Below, in pieces: positions 1 through 8,751 of a DNA stretch of 25,595 bases. Made by a program: the position numbers and the translations under genes. Origin of the DNA: Hofstenia miamia (taxonomy: Eukaryota; Xenacoelomorpha; Acoela); contig SCFE01000105.1 in NCBI GenBank assembly GCA_004352715.1, forward strand, positions 587,675 through 613,269, in the 5' to 3' direction. Each line of letters begins with the position of its first letter. Position 1 is the stretch's first letter. The notes under the pieces are model-generated. The model was not told where the DNA came from. It searched no databases and saw only the letters and a list, made by a program, of their open reading frames with translations.

Positions 1-1
1 T

Positions 2-451
2 ATATATTTTATTATCGTACTTAATTTCTTCAACGTTCACAGATAAACCTTTAGTTTTTCCAATACTTTTATTCAAAAAATTCCATTTCTGGCTAGATTT
101 ATCCAGCTGTTTGAAGTATAGTCTAGTCCTAGACTCAAAAGCGGATTTGCGGTATTTTGTGATTAATTTCTTGGCGTTATCATAGTTTGTCCAATTAATC
201 TTAATTGGGTCGGATTTTGCAATCTCAAACAGGCGATTTTTGATGGCGACCTGCCGCTTAATTAAGTCGGAGTCGCGCGGTTGATTAACCGCGGGACGTG
301 ATTTGGTGTTAATTACCTGGATTTTTACCGGGGCTACGCGATTTAATGCATGAGTGATTTCAGAAATTATGAATTTAAGCATAGCTTCGCCGTTATTGAA
401 TGTATAGATGCGTTCGAACGGAATGTTCTTCAGCAAACTTATAAAAATATT
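2..451 (-). CDS. Partial LINE ORF2: linker between endonuclease and reverse transcriptase
   Basis: An uninterrupted frame of about 150 codons runs on the minus strand from a stop at 452-454 to the window edge, so only an internal piece is visible. It reads as the segment joining the endonuclease to the RT in Jockey/CR1-type non-LTR retrotransposons. It has a hydrophobic start with NRVAPVKIQVINTK, then LIKRQVAIKNRLFEIAK, a W..Y..AK pattern (INWTNYDNAKKLI), a basic Y-rich helix (RKSAFESRTRLYFKQL) and a closing KWNFLNKSIGKTK. That order (APxK, RN/KNRLF, W-x2-Y, YF, W-x2-LN) is typical of the linker; no catalytic residues fall inside it. The frame has no stop and many CpGs, so the insertion is younger than the LTR elements to its right. 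Its 5' side is cut exactly where a repeat begins at 453. The family assignment is by pattern only; the RT itself should lie left of the window. Confidence 0.6.
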
Positions 452-452
452 T

Positions 453-619
453 TAATAGTGTTTTCGGTGATATTTGTTTTCCGCTGAAAATTTCTGTAGC
501 CCTTCCCATTAATGAAGAAATTTACTAAAGATCAAAACTTGATTTAATTTATATCTATACGACCATATTTTGTTATTTTTTAGTTATATATAATTATTAT
601 TATATTCTACAAGTTCGCC
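453..619 (+). repeat. Repeat family R1, internally deleted copy
   Basis: This stretch begins with AATAGTGTTTTCGGTGA, passes through CCCTTCCCATTAATGAAG and ends with TATTCTACAAGTTCGCC. It is the near-perfect inverse of the outer part of 753-1142, so the two form a large inverted repeat. It lacks the central block with the CGCGTG motifs. Bases 620-752 hold a shorter, more decayed piece of the same family around the GGACTTGATTTAAA motif at 707. Confidence 0.75.
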
Positions 620-752
620 AGTTGCTACAATAAAACAAATTGAATAATCGAAATATATATATTTCTAATTTTACCACAATGTATTTGGAAATTTCAGCTA
701 AACTAAGGACTTGATTTAAAGTAAAAATGCATAGATTTGCATAAATATGCCT

Positions 753-1142
753 GGCGAACTTGTAGAATAGCGACACGCGTAACACGCGGACTAAATAAAC
801 AATAATTTAGGGTCAAAAACGATAGGAAACACAATAAAATACTCAAAAAGTTTAAAATATAATCGATATAGACCGATACCTTGTCATAATTCAGCATATT
901 TGTAGCACGCGGTAACACGCGATAGCACGCGGTATATATTTTAGGAATATAGTAAATAAAACCACGAATTCATTTAATAATAATTATCTTTAACTAAAAA
1001 ATAACAAAATATAATCGTATAATTAAGCAAATCCATAAACTTTTGGTTTAAATTAAGTTTTGATTTTTAGTAAATTTCTTCATTAATGGGAAGGGCTTCA
1101 GCAAATTTCAGCGAAAACAAATCTCACCGAAAAACACTATTA
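753..1142 (-). repeat. Repeat family R1, longest copy
   Basis: Read on the minus strand, this copy starts with AATAGTGTTTTTCGGTGAG at 1141 and ends with CTATTCTACAAGTTCGCC at 753. Near its middle (about 905-935) lie three tandem CGCGTGYTA motifs, and close to its end the same motif recurs as CCGCGTGTTACGCGTGTCGC. No coding capacity was seen. The fixed ends and internally deleted relatives suggest a non-autonomous transposon. No target duplication could be defined, so the class is open. Confidence 0.7.
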
Positions 1143-1440
1143 CAATGAAAATTGTCATACACTATAAGCGATTATATATTAAAATGATGTGAATTGTCAA
1201 AAAATTAAATTTGGTTATATATGGGGTGATTCATTACGAGCTTTAATCTTATTCAGAATCTAGCAGTAACACTAAAAGAAAATTTGATTATTTTATCGAC
1301 TAAATAGTAAAGCCAACCTTAATAAACCTTAGTTTGTAATAAAATGAAATGAAAATTGTAGTTAATATTACAATTTTGAAAATCCATATTACTATATTAA
1401 TTAATTAAATTGAAATTTACGGCTTATTTAATATAACTAT
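1143..1440. other. AT-rich spacer, nothing recognised
   Basis: No gene, RNA or repeat relationship was found in this AT-rich stretch between the R1 copy and the small inverted-repeat element. Confidence 0.6.
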
Positions 1441-1741
1441 CAGGGTTTTCGAGTACTCGGAATGTTAAGAACTCAAACTCGAAAAAGCTCGCAAAAGTTG
1501 ATCATAAGAACTCGAAAGAGAAATCATCAAAACTCGAACACGATCGAAAATACCGTAAAAATTAAATTTCAATTTCTTTACCAATCGCAAACAACTATTT
1601 TTTAGCTTAGAATGACTGCACAATAAATGTTTTTACCAAACAAACTCGAAAATAGAAGAAAACTCGATCGAACTCAGAATTTTGTTCAAGAAAATATTCG
1701 AACTCGTAACGTAAAAACTCGAGCTTGATTTGAAAACCCTA
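1441..1741. mobile_element. Short inverted-repeat element rich in AACTCGAA (MITE-like)
   Basis: The 301-bp block opens with CAGGGTTTTCGAGTACTCG and closes with CTCGAGCTTGATTTGAAAAC followed by CCTA, giving terminal inverted repeats based on AGGGTTTTC. Between them the octamer AACTCGAA or close variants recurs many times (for example near 1477, 1509, 1532, 1644, 1664). The flanks AACTAT (1435-1440) and AACTGTAT (1742-1749) look like a target duplication of about 8 bp with a small deletion. A CAGGG-type terminus and an 8-bp duplication would fit a hAT-derived MITE. No open frame is present. Confidence 0.5.
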
Positions 1742-1837
1742 AACTGTATTATACAAATTTTTCTTCAAAAATTGTGATCAATTGAATTCATATGTATTTT
1801 GCTTGTAAAAGAGCAAAAAGGACAATTGTTATTCCAA

Positions 1838-2201
1838 ATAATGAAGATATTTCACTTAAGATAAAGACTTGATTTAAATCAAAAGTTTATAGATTTGTTT
1901 AATTATACGATTATATTTTATTTTTTAAAGATAATTATTTTTATATAACTTCGTGGTTTTATGTGCTATATTGCTTAAATATATACCGCGTGCTATCGCG
2001 TGTTACAAATATGCTGAATTATGACAAGGTATCGGTCTATATCCATTATATTTTAAACTTTTTGAGTATTTTTTTGTATTTCCTATCGTTTTTGACCTTA
2101 AATTAGTGTTTATTTAGTCCGCGTGTCGCTATTCTACAAGTTCGCCAATTAGTGTTTATTTAGTCCGCATGTTACGCGTGTCGCTATTCTACAAGTTCGC
2201 C
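1838..2201 (+). repeat. Repeat family R1, direct copy
   Basis: This copy runs parallel to the minus-strand unit at 753-1142. It shares AAGACTTGATTTAAATCAAA, ATTATACGATTATATTTT, the ATACCGCGTGCTATCGCGTG block at about 1983, and the GCTGAATTATGACAAGGTAT segment, and it ends with CTATTCTACAAGTTCGCC. The first part of the family consensus (the CGGTGAG end) is missing. With 753-1142 it forms an inverted pair about 0.7 kb apart. Confidence 0.75.
2101..2201 (+). repeat. Tandem duplication of the R1 terminus
   Basis: The terminal segment AATTAGTGTTTATTTAGTCC ... TTCGCC occurs twice in a row, at 2101-2146 (46 bp) and 2147-2201 (55 bp). The copies differ mainly by the presence of ATGTTACGC in the second. 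Two further, more diverged copies lie at about 2506-2551 and 2552-2601. Confidence 0.8.
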
Positions 2202-2238
2202 AATATGGCTTTATATCGTGTAATTTGTTTAATAATAG

Positions 2239-2419
2239 TGTAGCATCGCTGGTAGTTGTTACTATTTATCAGCCAGACCTCGCGCTTTTCTTGTTAGTGA
2301 CTGGTATTTGTAAATATTGTAAATAACTTGTATATATAGAGCAATGTATTTTGTAAATGAAAATAGTTTGAACTGTATTCTCTTTGAGTTCGCTAGAATC
2401 ACACCCCAGTGATTCTACA
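2239..2419 (+). mobile_element. Solo LTR, same family as the LTR at 3166-3429
   Basis: The 181-bp sequence starts TGTAGCATCGCTGGTAG and ends CCCAGTGATTCTACA, so it has the TG...CA ends of an LTR. It is flanked by ATAG on both sides (2235-2238 and 2420-2423), a 4-bp target duplication typical of Ty3/Gypsy integration. TATATATAG at 2331-2339 is a likely TATA box. It aligns along its length with 3166-3429 but lacks an internal block of about 80 bp present there. It still holds CpGs that are CA or TG in that copy. No internal retroelement sequence adjoins it, hence solo. It split the tail of an R1 copy. Confidence 0.8.
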
Positions 2420-2449
2420 ATAGATACTAATTTTTTAGGAATTTGAAAT

Positions 2450-2601
2450 TTTCTGTGCTATTGTTCTTAAATATATACCGCTGGATCTCAATCCATGGTT
2501 ACCTTCCATTAGTGTTTTTGTAAGCGTGCACTCTATTCTATACCTTCGCCATATTAGTTTTTGCTTTGTTCCGCGTGCTGCTTATTCTATACCTTCGCCA
2601 C
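2450..2601 (+). repeat. Repeat family R1, diverged remnant with two termini
   Basis: TGTGCTATTGTTCTTAAATA followed by TATACCGCTGG matches the CGCGTG block of the other R1 copies, and two degenerate termini follow (CTATTCTATACCTTCGCCA and TATTCTATACCTTCGCCAC). The copy lies just beyond the solo LTR. Confidence 0.6.
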
Positions 2602-3165
2602 AGTTAACTATCTATATTAGATGTAATTAGCAAATCAAGTCATTTCCAATGGCTCCACTTAAATGATTTTAGTTAACTGATAAGCAACATTAAATTAACA
2701 ATGGGATTTTATCAGTTACAGAAAACTAATTTATATTGCATACACATTAAGAAAAATTCAATGACTACATTAAATTGAATTTGGGAGCAGTTGGTCACCT
2801 AATTTAGTTCCTCAATTTGCGTATCCAATTCCAATGGTTAGGTGAAGGATTTCTGCTGAAGCTTACAAATACTTTCCACTTGAACAATCTACAAAAATTT
2901 TCCATTTAAAATTTTCGAATTATTTATAGTTAATTCAAATCCATATTATTATAAAAGTGGAAATAGCTTATGCGACTATTTACGTTGATGATACTAGCTA
3001 CAAATTTTAAAATGTCCTAATTTAAATAAAATGGGATATTAATTTTATACAACAATTAATATGAAAAATTGTATGCACAACAGTTAAATTATAGTATGTT
3101 TTCAATGTAGACCAACGTCACTATGTTTAATTAGAGAAAAATTTATCATGCAGATTTAGTCATAT
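2602..3165. other. AT-rich spacer before the first LTR element
   Basis: Nothing could be recognised here: no open frame, no inverted repeat and no match to the other repeats in the window. Confidence 0.6.
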
Positions 3166-3429
3166 TGTAACATCAGTTGGTAGTTGTTGTTATTTATCAT
3201 CCAGATCATGTGCTTTCATGTTGCCTAGTTGTTTTCATGTTTGTAAATATTGTAAATACATATTGTATATAAGACACCCAAGCATCTGTAAATAGAGAAA
3301 TAGTTTAATCATATTCTATTGTTCACCAGAATCACTGTTGCTCTAGTATATGTTCACCTCAGCAACCTTCTGCTTTGACACTAAGTCCTCTGGCAAAGTT
3401 CTCTCTAGATTAAACCCAGTGATTCTACA
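3166..3429 (+). mobile_element. 5' LTR of Ty3/Gypsy copy 1
   Basis: The 264-bp block begins TGTAACATCAGTTGGTAG and ends AACCCAGTGATTCTACA, with the same termini as the solo LTR at 2239-2419. A primer-site candidate starting TGG follows immediately, which fixes the right boundary and the orientation. It contains a TATA box and almost no CpG. Its last 100 bp (GTTCACCTCAGCAACCTTCT onward) recur at the right end of the window (about 25436-25539), where they close a longer LTR-like block. Confidence 0.8.
3266..3273 (+). promoter_or_regulatory. TATA box of the 5' LTR
   Basis: TATATAAG lies about 100 bp into the LTR. The equivalent position of the solo LTR has TATATATAG (2331-2339), so the element is kept between copies. 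It would drive transcription into gag. Confidence 0.5.
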
Positions 3430-3447
3430 TGGTGATCCTGAACAGTT
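3430..3447 (+). other. Candidate tRNA primer binding site
   Basis: TGGTGATCCTGAACAG starts directly after the terminal CA of the LTR. TGG is the complement of the tRNA 3' CCA, and this placement is standard for Ty3/Gypsy elements. I cannot assign the tRNA. Confidence 0.5.
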
Positions 3448-3571
3448 CTGATGCTAGTTGCAGTCTAAGTGATGTTTGGAGATGTACACCAGTCATGTAA
3501 CCTGTATGTGCAACAAGGGTGTCACATAATGTTCTTGACTTGTTTGTTTTGGTTTGATTAAGTTGGCTGGG

Positions 3572-5414
3572 ATGGATTCCCCTGACCTTTCAGTTTCTGT
3601 TGTTTCTATTCTGTTGCATGTTGGATTTATTACCATACCTATGCCACCTTAAGGCTGCTGCTGTTCTGTTATCTACTTTTGTTGATCAGTGTACAGGGCT
3701 CCCAACTCTCAATGGAAGTTTCTCTGGGAAGAGTTATATTCTTGTTATTTGTTCTGGTTACAATATGGATTCTAATCATACTGTTATTTGTTCTCCTTTT
3801 GGGTCCCCTTCAGTGGGAGTCCCCTGTGCAGGCATTGGTAGCCTGAAAGCTACCCCTTGTACTTTTGGATCATTAGTTAACTTATCCCTGCCTACTTCTA
3901 CTACTCAGCTTTCTCCTGTGAATCACCAATGAATACTAAACATTTGTAATGCTCTACTGATTCAAGCTTGTACATTGACCTCATCAGTTAACCCCACCCT
4001 ATGGTTCAACCATCAGACAATCAAGATTGCGCATCTCTGGGATTTGTTGTCTCAACAAGTCACCCTGTAATTTCAAAGTGAGAGGCATATCAAGGCTTTG
4101 CAGGCTGAGCTCAATAACCAGCACATTGAGTACCAATGAATAGAGCAGAAAATATTAGAATCAATTATGTCCCTGGGGCTTCAGATTATTCAGTTTATAC
4201 CCAACAAGACCAGTCCTTTTAAGTTTACCTCCTCCTTGGTCTGTGAAAAGTATGTTACCCATACTGCTTCAAATGAAGTTTTAGATGATTTTGCAAAGAC
4301 TAATTTGCTCATATGCTAATGAGAGTGTCCTCCTCCATCTCATGATATGACTTGTGAAACTGTTTTCCCTTAGTCTGCTTTACCTCTTATGTTGAGTGTG
4401 AACTGTGAGCCTATATTCACCCAATCTTCTGTTTCTCATGTGTCAACTTTGTCTACCCTAGTGATGCCTGTTCATCCTATGGGACTGAGTCATGTTCCTT
4501 TGGTTCCTATGAGTACCATGGCTGTGCCATCTGCTTCTGAACACATTGCTGATGGAAGCCCTCACGTTGGTGTACCTATTGGGTCTGTGATGTGTGGCCA
4601 GCCATGGTTCACCAAATCAGTCCTTCCTTTAGAGTCTAGTGGAGGTCCAGAGTATTTCAATAAGCACTCCACTTTACCAAAATTTACTGGTCAATTCAAT
4701 GCTGTCTCTCAATCCTTAGAAAAATGTTTCTTTTTCTTCAAATTAACTATAAAACAGTATAATAAGACCACAATAGATGTGGCTGTATCACAAATCCTGC
4801 TATATCTCTATGGATTGGCTTACAACCAGTATATGATGCTTGACTGAGAGACTAAAACAGATTATCAATTACTGGTAGAATACTTTGAGGATCACTATAG
4901 AGTGCCTCACATCAAGCATCAATATAAGACCCTTCTGTGTGACATATCTTTCAGAAAAGGTGACAATGTCTGGAATTACATCACTCAGGTAGAGAGGCTC
5001 TTCAATTAAGCAATTTATCACCCAACTACTCCTGACACAATCTTTTCACCTATATCTGTCATGGTTTTCCACAATTTATCCACTCCTGTCTGGAAGATCA
5101 CAATTATGTGGAAAGCCATCAGTGTCATTTACTTGATACACATCTCAAATAAAATTGACAAGGATGTCACTGAGTTGAAAACCAATGCTGAGCTTGGTAA
5201 GTCAACAGTCAAGGAAGGTTTTTCCTCAGTTCCTAGCAAGAAAGAGTTTGACTTGTACCCAGTTAGGTGTTACTGATGTGGACAAAAAGGCTACTTGTGA
5301 ACTACCTGCAGTGCTGTGATCCAGATCTTAGCTGATGGAGATGGGTTTGTAATAGATGACAAGCCTACTGACAATTGTAGTGATGCCATCAACACAGCTG
5401 AACCTTTAAACTAA
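3572..5414 (+). pseudogene. gag: Decayed gag of copy 1
   Basis: This is the structural polyprotein of the retroelement, broken by several stops and frameshifts. The likely start is the ATG at 3572 (MDSPDLSVSV). A Ser/Thr/Pro-rich N-terminal part is followed at about 4050-4200 by a coiled-coil-like stretch (HIKALQAELNNQHIEYQ, EQKILESIMSL). The capsid begins at about 4675 with LPKFTGQFNAVSQSLEKCF and continues through LYGLAYNQYMMLD and YFEDHYRVPHIKHQYKTLL to QVERLFN, the usual Ty3 Gag order. A zinc knuckle sits near 5271 with C-x2-C-x4-[H]-x4-C spacing, but the His reads Tyr and two codons are stops. The frame ends in PLN-stop. Copy 2 keeps the part from about 4767 onward. Only traces of coding sense remain in 3572-4380. 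Confidence 0.7.
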
Positions 5415-6240
5415 GGGGAGCATGTCTCCCACCTGATGTGAAAAAACATGATTCCTGTTAATGTCAATGGGAGTCTAGTGGAGCCACTGCCTCAATTATT
5501 AGCAATGAGTGTTGCTCAGCATTGTGCATGAGCCAAGATGCTTTGGATCCATCTGTCATTAGTCTGATTGATGCATCTGGAAATAAAATATTGCTTAAAA
5601 GAAAAGTGAATGATGTAGACATGTGGATTAATAACAAATTGTTTCAAGTAGATTTGGTAGTAGTGCACACTTTGAATCAGACTGCCCTATGATATCATTT
5701 TGGGGAATGATTTCCTTGAACAAAACTCTTGCATAATAGATTATGGGAACAACACAATCTGCATGAAGGATCATAAAACAACTCAGCTAACAACAGTCCC
5801 CAAGGAAGAAACTTGCTTCCAAATTACCAAACCCATGTTCCTCAAAGCATGTCACAGGACTCAGGTCCCTGTGTTTTTGTACAAGCAACATAGTGTTTGA
5901 TGTAATGATAGTTGGGCCAAAGGGAAGCTGCACAAGAGGAATCAACCTGTCACCTGATCTGTGTCACATGAAGCAGGGGAAGAAATACATTATGATATTG
6001 AATAGTTCAAAATTCCCAATTTGAGTTAATACCACTCAGCTTAAAGTCACAACAGTACATGTAAGACTGACAACTGCATCTGCTGAGTGCTTGCCTGTAT
6101 TTACTGTTATTCATGATATGGATGAACCTTCTGACATCATCAGGATTCCCTTTGTTACCAACAAGTCTCATCCACACCTTCAAGAGGGGGAATTCCATTC
6201 ATTGATCACATTACTACAATGAAAGAGCAAAGTTTTTAAT
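5415..6240 (+). pseudogene. pol: Decayed protease region of pol, copy 1
   Basis: This is a retropepsin-type aspartic protease that would cleave Gag and Pol. The N-terminal strand MIPVNVNGSLVE (5449) leads straight into ATASIISN; compared with copy 2, about 18 bp carrying the D-T-G active site is missing, so this copy has no catalytic Asp. The second conserved feature, YDIILGNDFLEQNS (the ILG motif of the flap-to-helix region), is present around 5690-5725 after a frameshift. The rest, to about 6240, is the spacer leading to the RT and contains stops. Confidence 0.65.
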
Positions 6241-7130
6241 TATGGAACCATAAGTGTGGGCCAAGCCATAGGCAAAGAGCACTCAATCAAAACAAAAACT
6301 GATAAACCAATTCAATTACCAGTATGGCAGGTTCCTGAAAACCTAAAGGAAGAATATGAAAAAGTTCTGAGTGACCTCCTGGATAGTGGAATTATACAAG
6401 GGAGTAACAGTCCTTATGCCACACTGACAGTCTTCATCAAACAGGGAGAAAAATATAGATTATGCATAGATTTTTGTAAATTGAACAATGTTACTATCAA
6501 GGATGCCTATCCTCTTCTGAGAATAGAGGACCTTCTGTACAATGCCAGTAAGTACAAGTTATTCTCATGCCTCAATTTATGTAAGGTCTACTGGCAGGTC
6601 CCTATGAGAGAATCCAACATTCACAAGACAGCTTTTAGCACTCCCTAGGGCCTCTATGAATGGAAATATATGGCCTTTGGCCTTTTAATTCTCCTGTGAC
6701 TTTCCAGATGTATGTGACCAAGGTACTAAAGAACAATGCTAGTGTTTTGGAGCCTGGAATATCAGCATACATCAATGACATACTCTTGCAAGCAATATTT
6801 TCCCTGAACACCTGGACAAGCTGAGATGTACACTTGCTCTAATCCAGAATGCCAGAATAAGAGTCAATGGTAAGAAATGCATGTTCACTCAAAATAAAGT
6901 CATCTTTTTGGGGCAAGTAATCAAACCCAGCAAAATATCAATCAAAACAAATGCTAAAGAATATCTTGAGAAAATAGAGACACCAAAAAGCCAAAAAGAC
7001 ATATAGAGACTAATGGGTTTCTTAAATTATTACAGCATGTTCATTCCTGACTTAGCTGAGAAAACAAGAAGCACTTCTCAGCTACTTAAAAAGTCAGTCA
7101 ATTTCAAATGAACATGGAAGGAGCAGGAGA
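6241..7130 (+). pseudogene. pol: Decayed reverse transcriptase, copy 1
   Basis: RNA-directed DNA polymerase of a Ty3/Gypsy element. Visible blocks in order: KPIQLPVWQVPENLKEEYEK, SGIIQGSNSPYATLTVFIK, YRLCIDFCKLNN, YPLLRIEDLL, motif A as FSCLNLCKVYWQVP (catalytic Asp reads Asn), KTAFSTP-stop-GLYEWKYMAFG, a frameshift, VTFQMYVTKVL, motif C as AYINDIL (first Asp of the DD pair reads Asn), another frameshift, then EHLDKL and the thumb and connection around MGFLNYYSMF (about 7015). The motif order and the YPLPRI/GLYEW style place it in Ty3/Gypsy. With both catalytic Asp changed and several frame breaks it cannot be active. Confidence 0.85.
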
Positions 7131-7189
7131 ACCTAGATAAAATGAAAAGAGAGCTGAAGAAGATCCCTATGCTAAACACTCCAGATTAT

Positions 7190-7560
7190 AAGAAAAACTT
7201 TATCATGGATTGTGATGCTAGTGCCATGGCTATCAGTGGGGTATTAAGCCAGATAGTAAATGGGATGGAAAAGCCTAGTCCAATACTTCAGCCATAAGCT
7301 ACACACATTGGAAAGGAATTATGGAGCCATGAAGAGTGAAATGCTCACTGTTGTATAGTCACTTAAAAAGTTTTGATATTTCATCTTGGGACATCCTTTT
7401 GTAGTGTGCACCAATAACAGCATGCTAGCCTGGCTAAAGGAGTTCTCTGGTGACAAGTCTAATATTGTAGCCAGGTGGATTGAGTATTTAAATGACTTCT
7501 CATTCACTATAAAACACTGACCTGGGAAGCTGCAACTCAATGCTGACTACTGGATGGCCC
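7190..7560 (+). pseudogene. pol: Decayed RNase H, copy 1
   Basis: This RNase H domain would remove the RNA strand of the replication hybrid. The first acidic block is MDCDASAMAISGVLSQ (7206). The Glu region follows as RNYGAMKSEMLTVV (about 7318), and the third acidic site reads VVCTNNSMLAWL (7402), where family members have TDN. After that come GDKSNIVARWIEYLNDFSF and the terminal KLQLNADYW. A frameshift at about 7280 and stops at about 7357 and 7375 break the frame. Confidence 0.75.
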
Positions 7561-8751
7561 TTCCCAGCTATGAATGGATTTGTTTTGGGTTCATTCCTTT
7601 AACTGAGTATGAGATGTTGCCTGAAATTAATGCTGATCAGCAAGGCAGAGCAATCCTGCCCATTCTTGTGCATGAAGAAATAACAGCAGATGAGATCATC
7701 TACCATCAGAAACATGACAAAGTGTTGTCAAAGATTATACAGAGAATAACAGATCCTTTCTTCCTGATGGACCCAATAACCAATAGATATTTTAAATGAT
7801 ACAATTTGCAAGTTAATGAACAAGATCTCCTATATACAAAAAGCAGAAACAATCAGTTAGCTGTCCCTGAGTACTATTGATGCAACCTTATTATAAGAGT
7901 ACATGAGCATGGCCACCTTGGAATAATCCAAACTGAGAACATGTTCAACACCAGATACATCATGATTGGAATAAGAGCCACAGTGATAGTTGTAATTGAA
8001 ATTTTTTAGGCATGTCTTTTGCAGAACACCAGCCATTTCCCTGAACAATGAGCAGCCCTTGAGAGCCAGCCTGCAGAAAGACCTAACAAGATACTTCACA
8101 TGGATCTTGAAAAGTTATCATGCTACAACAATGGCTACCAATATGTATTGGTAATGGTCTACCACTTCACCAAGTATGCTTGCATCATTCCACTGAACAG
8201 TACCACTGCCAAATGAATTGTAGAAAAAGTTAGGAAGGAATGGATCCTTAAGTTTGGTGCAATGGAAAAATTAGTATATGATAAAGGTCCCCAGTTCAAA
8301 AATAATATGAGGCCCACATTAAGTCAAGAAATAGAGATAATACATGAATTCACCACTGCCTACCACCCACAATCAAATGACCTGGTAGAATGCCTTAATC
8401 AAATATTAATTAAGTTGCTGAGAGTAGCCCTGTCACAAGCAGCAGGAAATCAATGGTGACAGGTCATTGAAGTTATTGAATACTTTTATAATACCTCTGT
8501 CCACACAACCACTAAGGTGAGTCTGTTCCACACCATGTTTGGAAGGGAGGCACTGACACCTTTGTCTATGATGTTCCCAATTATCATGACAAGTGTAGAA
8601 AAATATATAGCATGACTGGTGAATGAAATGCATCAGGTCCATCTGACCATATGTTATCACACAAGTCAGTCAGTTATCTGGTAGAAGAGAAATTTTACTG
8701 AAAAAGTTTATGGCAAACTGCACAAGCATGGGGACAAAGTCTTCTCATATT
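7561..8751 (+). pseudogene. pol: Decayed integrase, N-terminal and core parts, copy 1
   Basis: This is the DDE integrase that inserts the cDNA. The zinc-binding domain keeps the two His (VHEHGHLG, about 7900), but the first Cys of the C-x2-C pair is lost (ACLLQN). The core shows the first Asp in LHMDLEKLS (about 8100), the second in YDKGPQFKNN (about 8279), and the Glu in HPQSNDLVECLNQ (about 8367), so the catalytic triad is still readable despite stops. GREALTPLSMMFP (about 8542) is the usual post-core motif. The gene is cut at 8751 by a foreign segment and resumes at 10032. Confidence 0.8.
8699..8751 (+). repeat. 53-bp exact direct duplicate flanking the inserted segment (left)
   Basis: The sequence from TGAAAAAGTTTATGGC to CTTCTCATATT is repeated without a mismatch at 10032-10084. 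An N follows the left copy and an N precedes the right copy. Both encode the same integrase residues, so one is redundant. This is the signature of two overlapping contigs left unmerged. Confidence 0.95.

Noticed and set aside
3600-3932. A 110-codon plus-strand frame
   Set aside because: It starts inside the decayed gag region in a different frame from MDSPDLSVSV and shows no domain; I include it only as part of the gag remnant.
6768-6779. Y-I-N-D as a novel functional RT active site
   Set aside because: The first Asp of the pair is catalytic in known RTs and the Asn codon is a simple CpG transition, so decay is the simpler reading.
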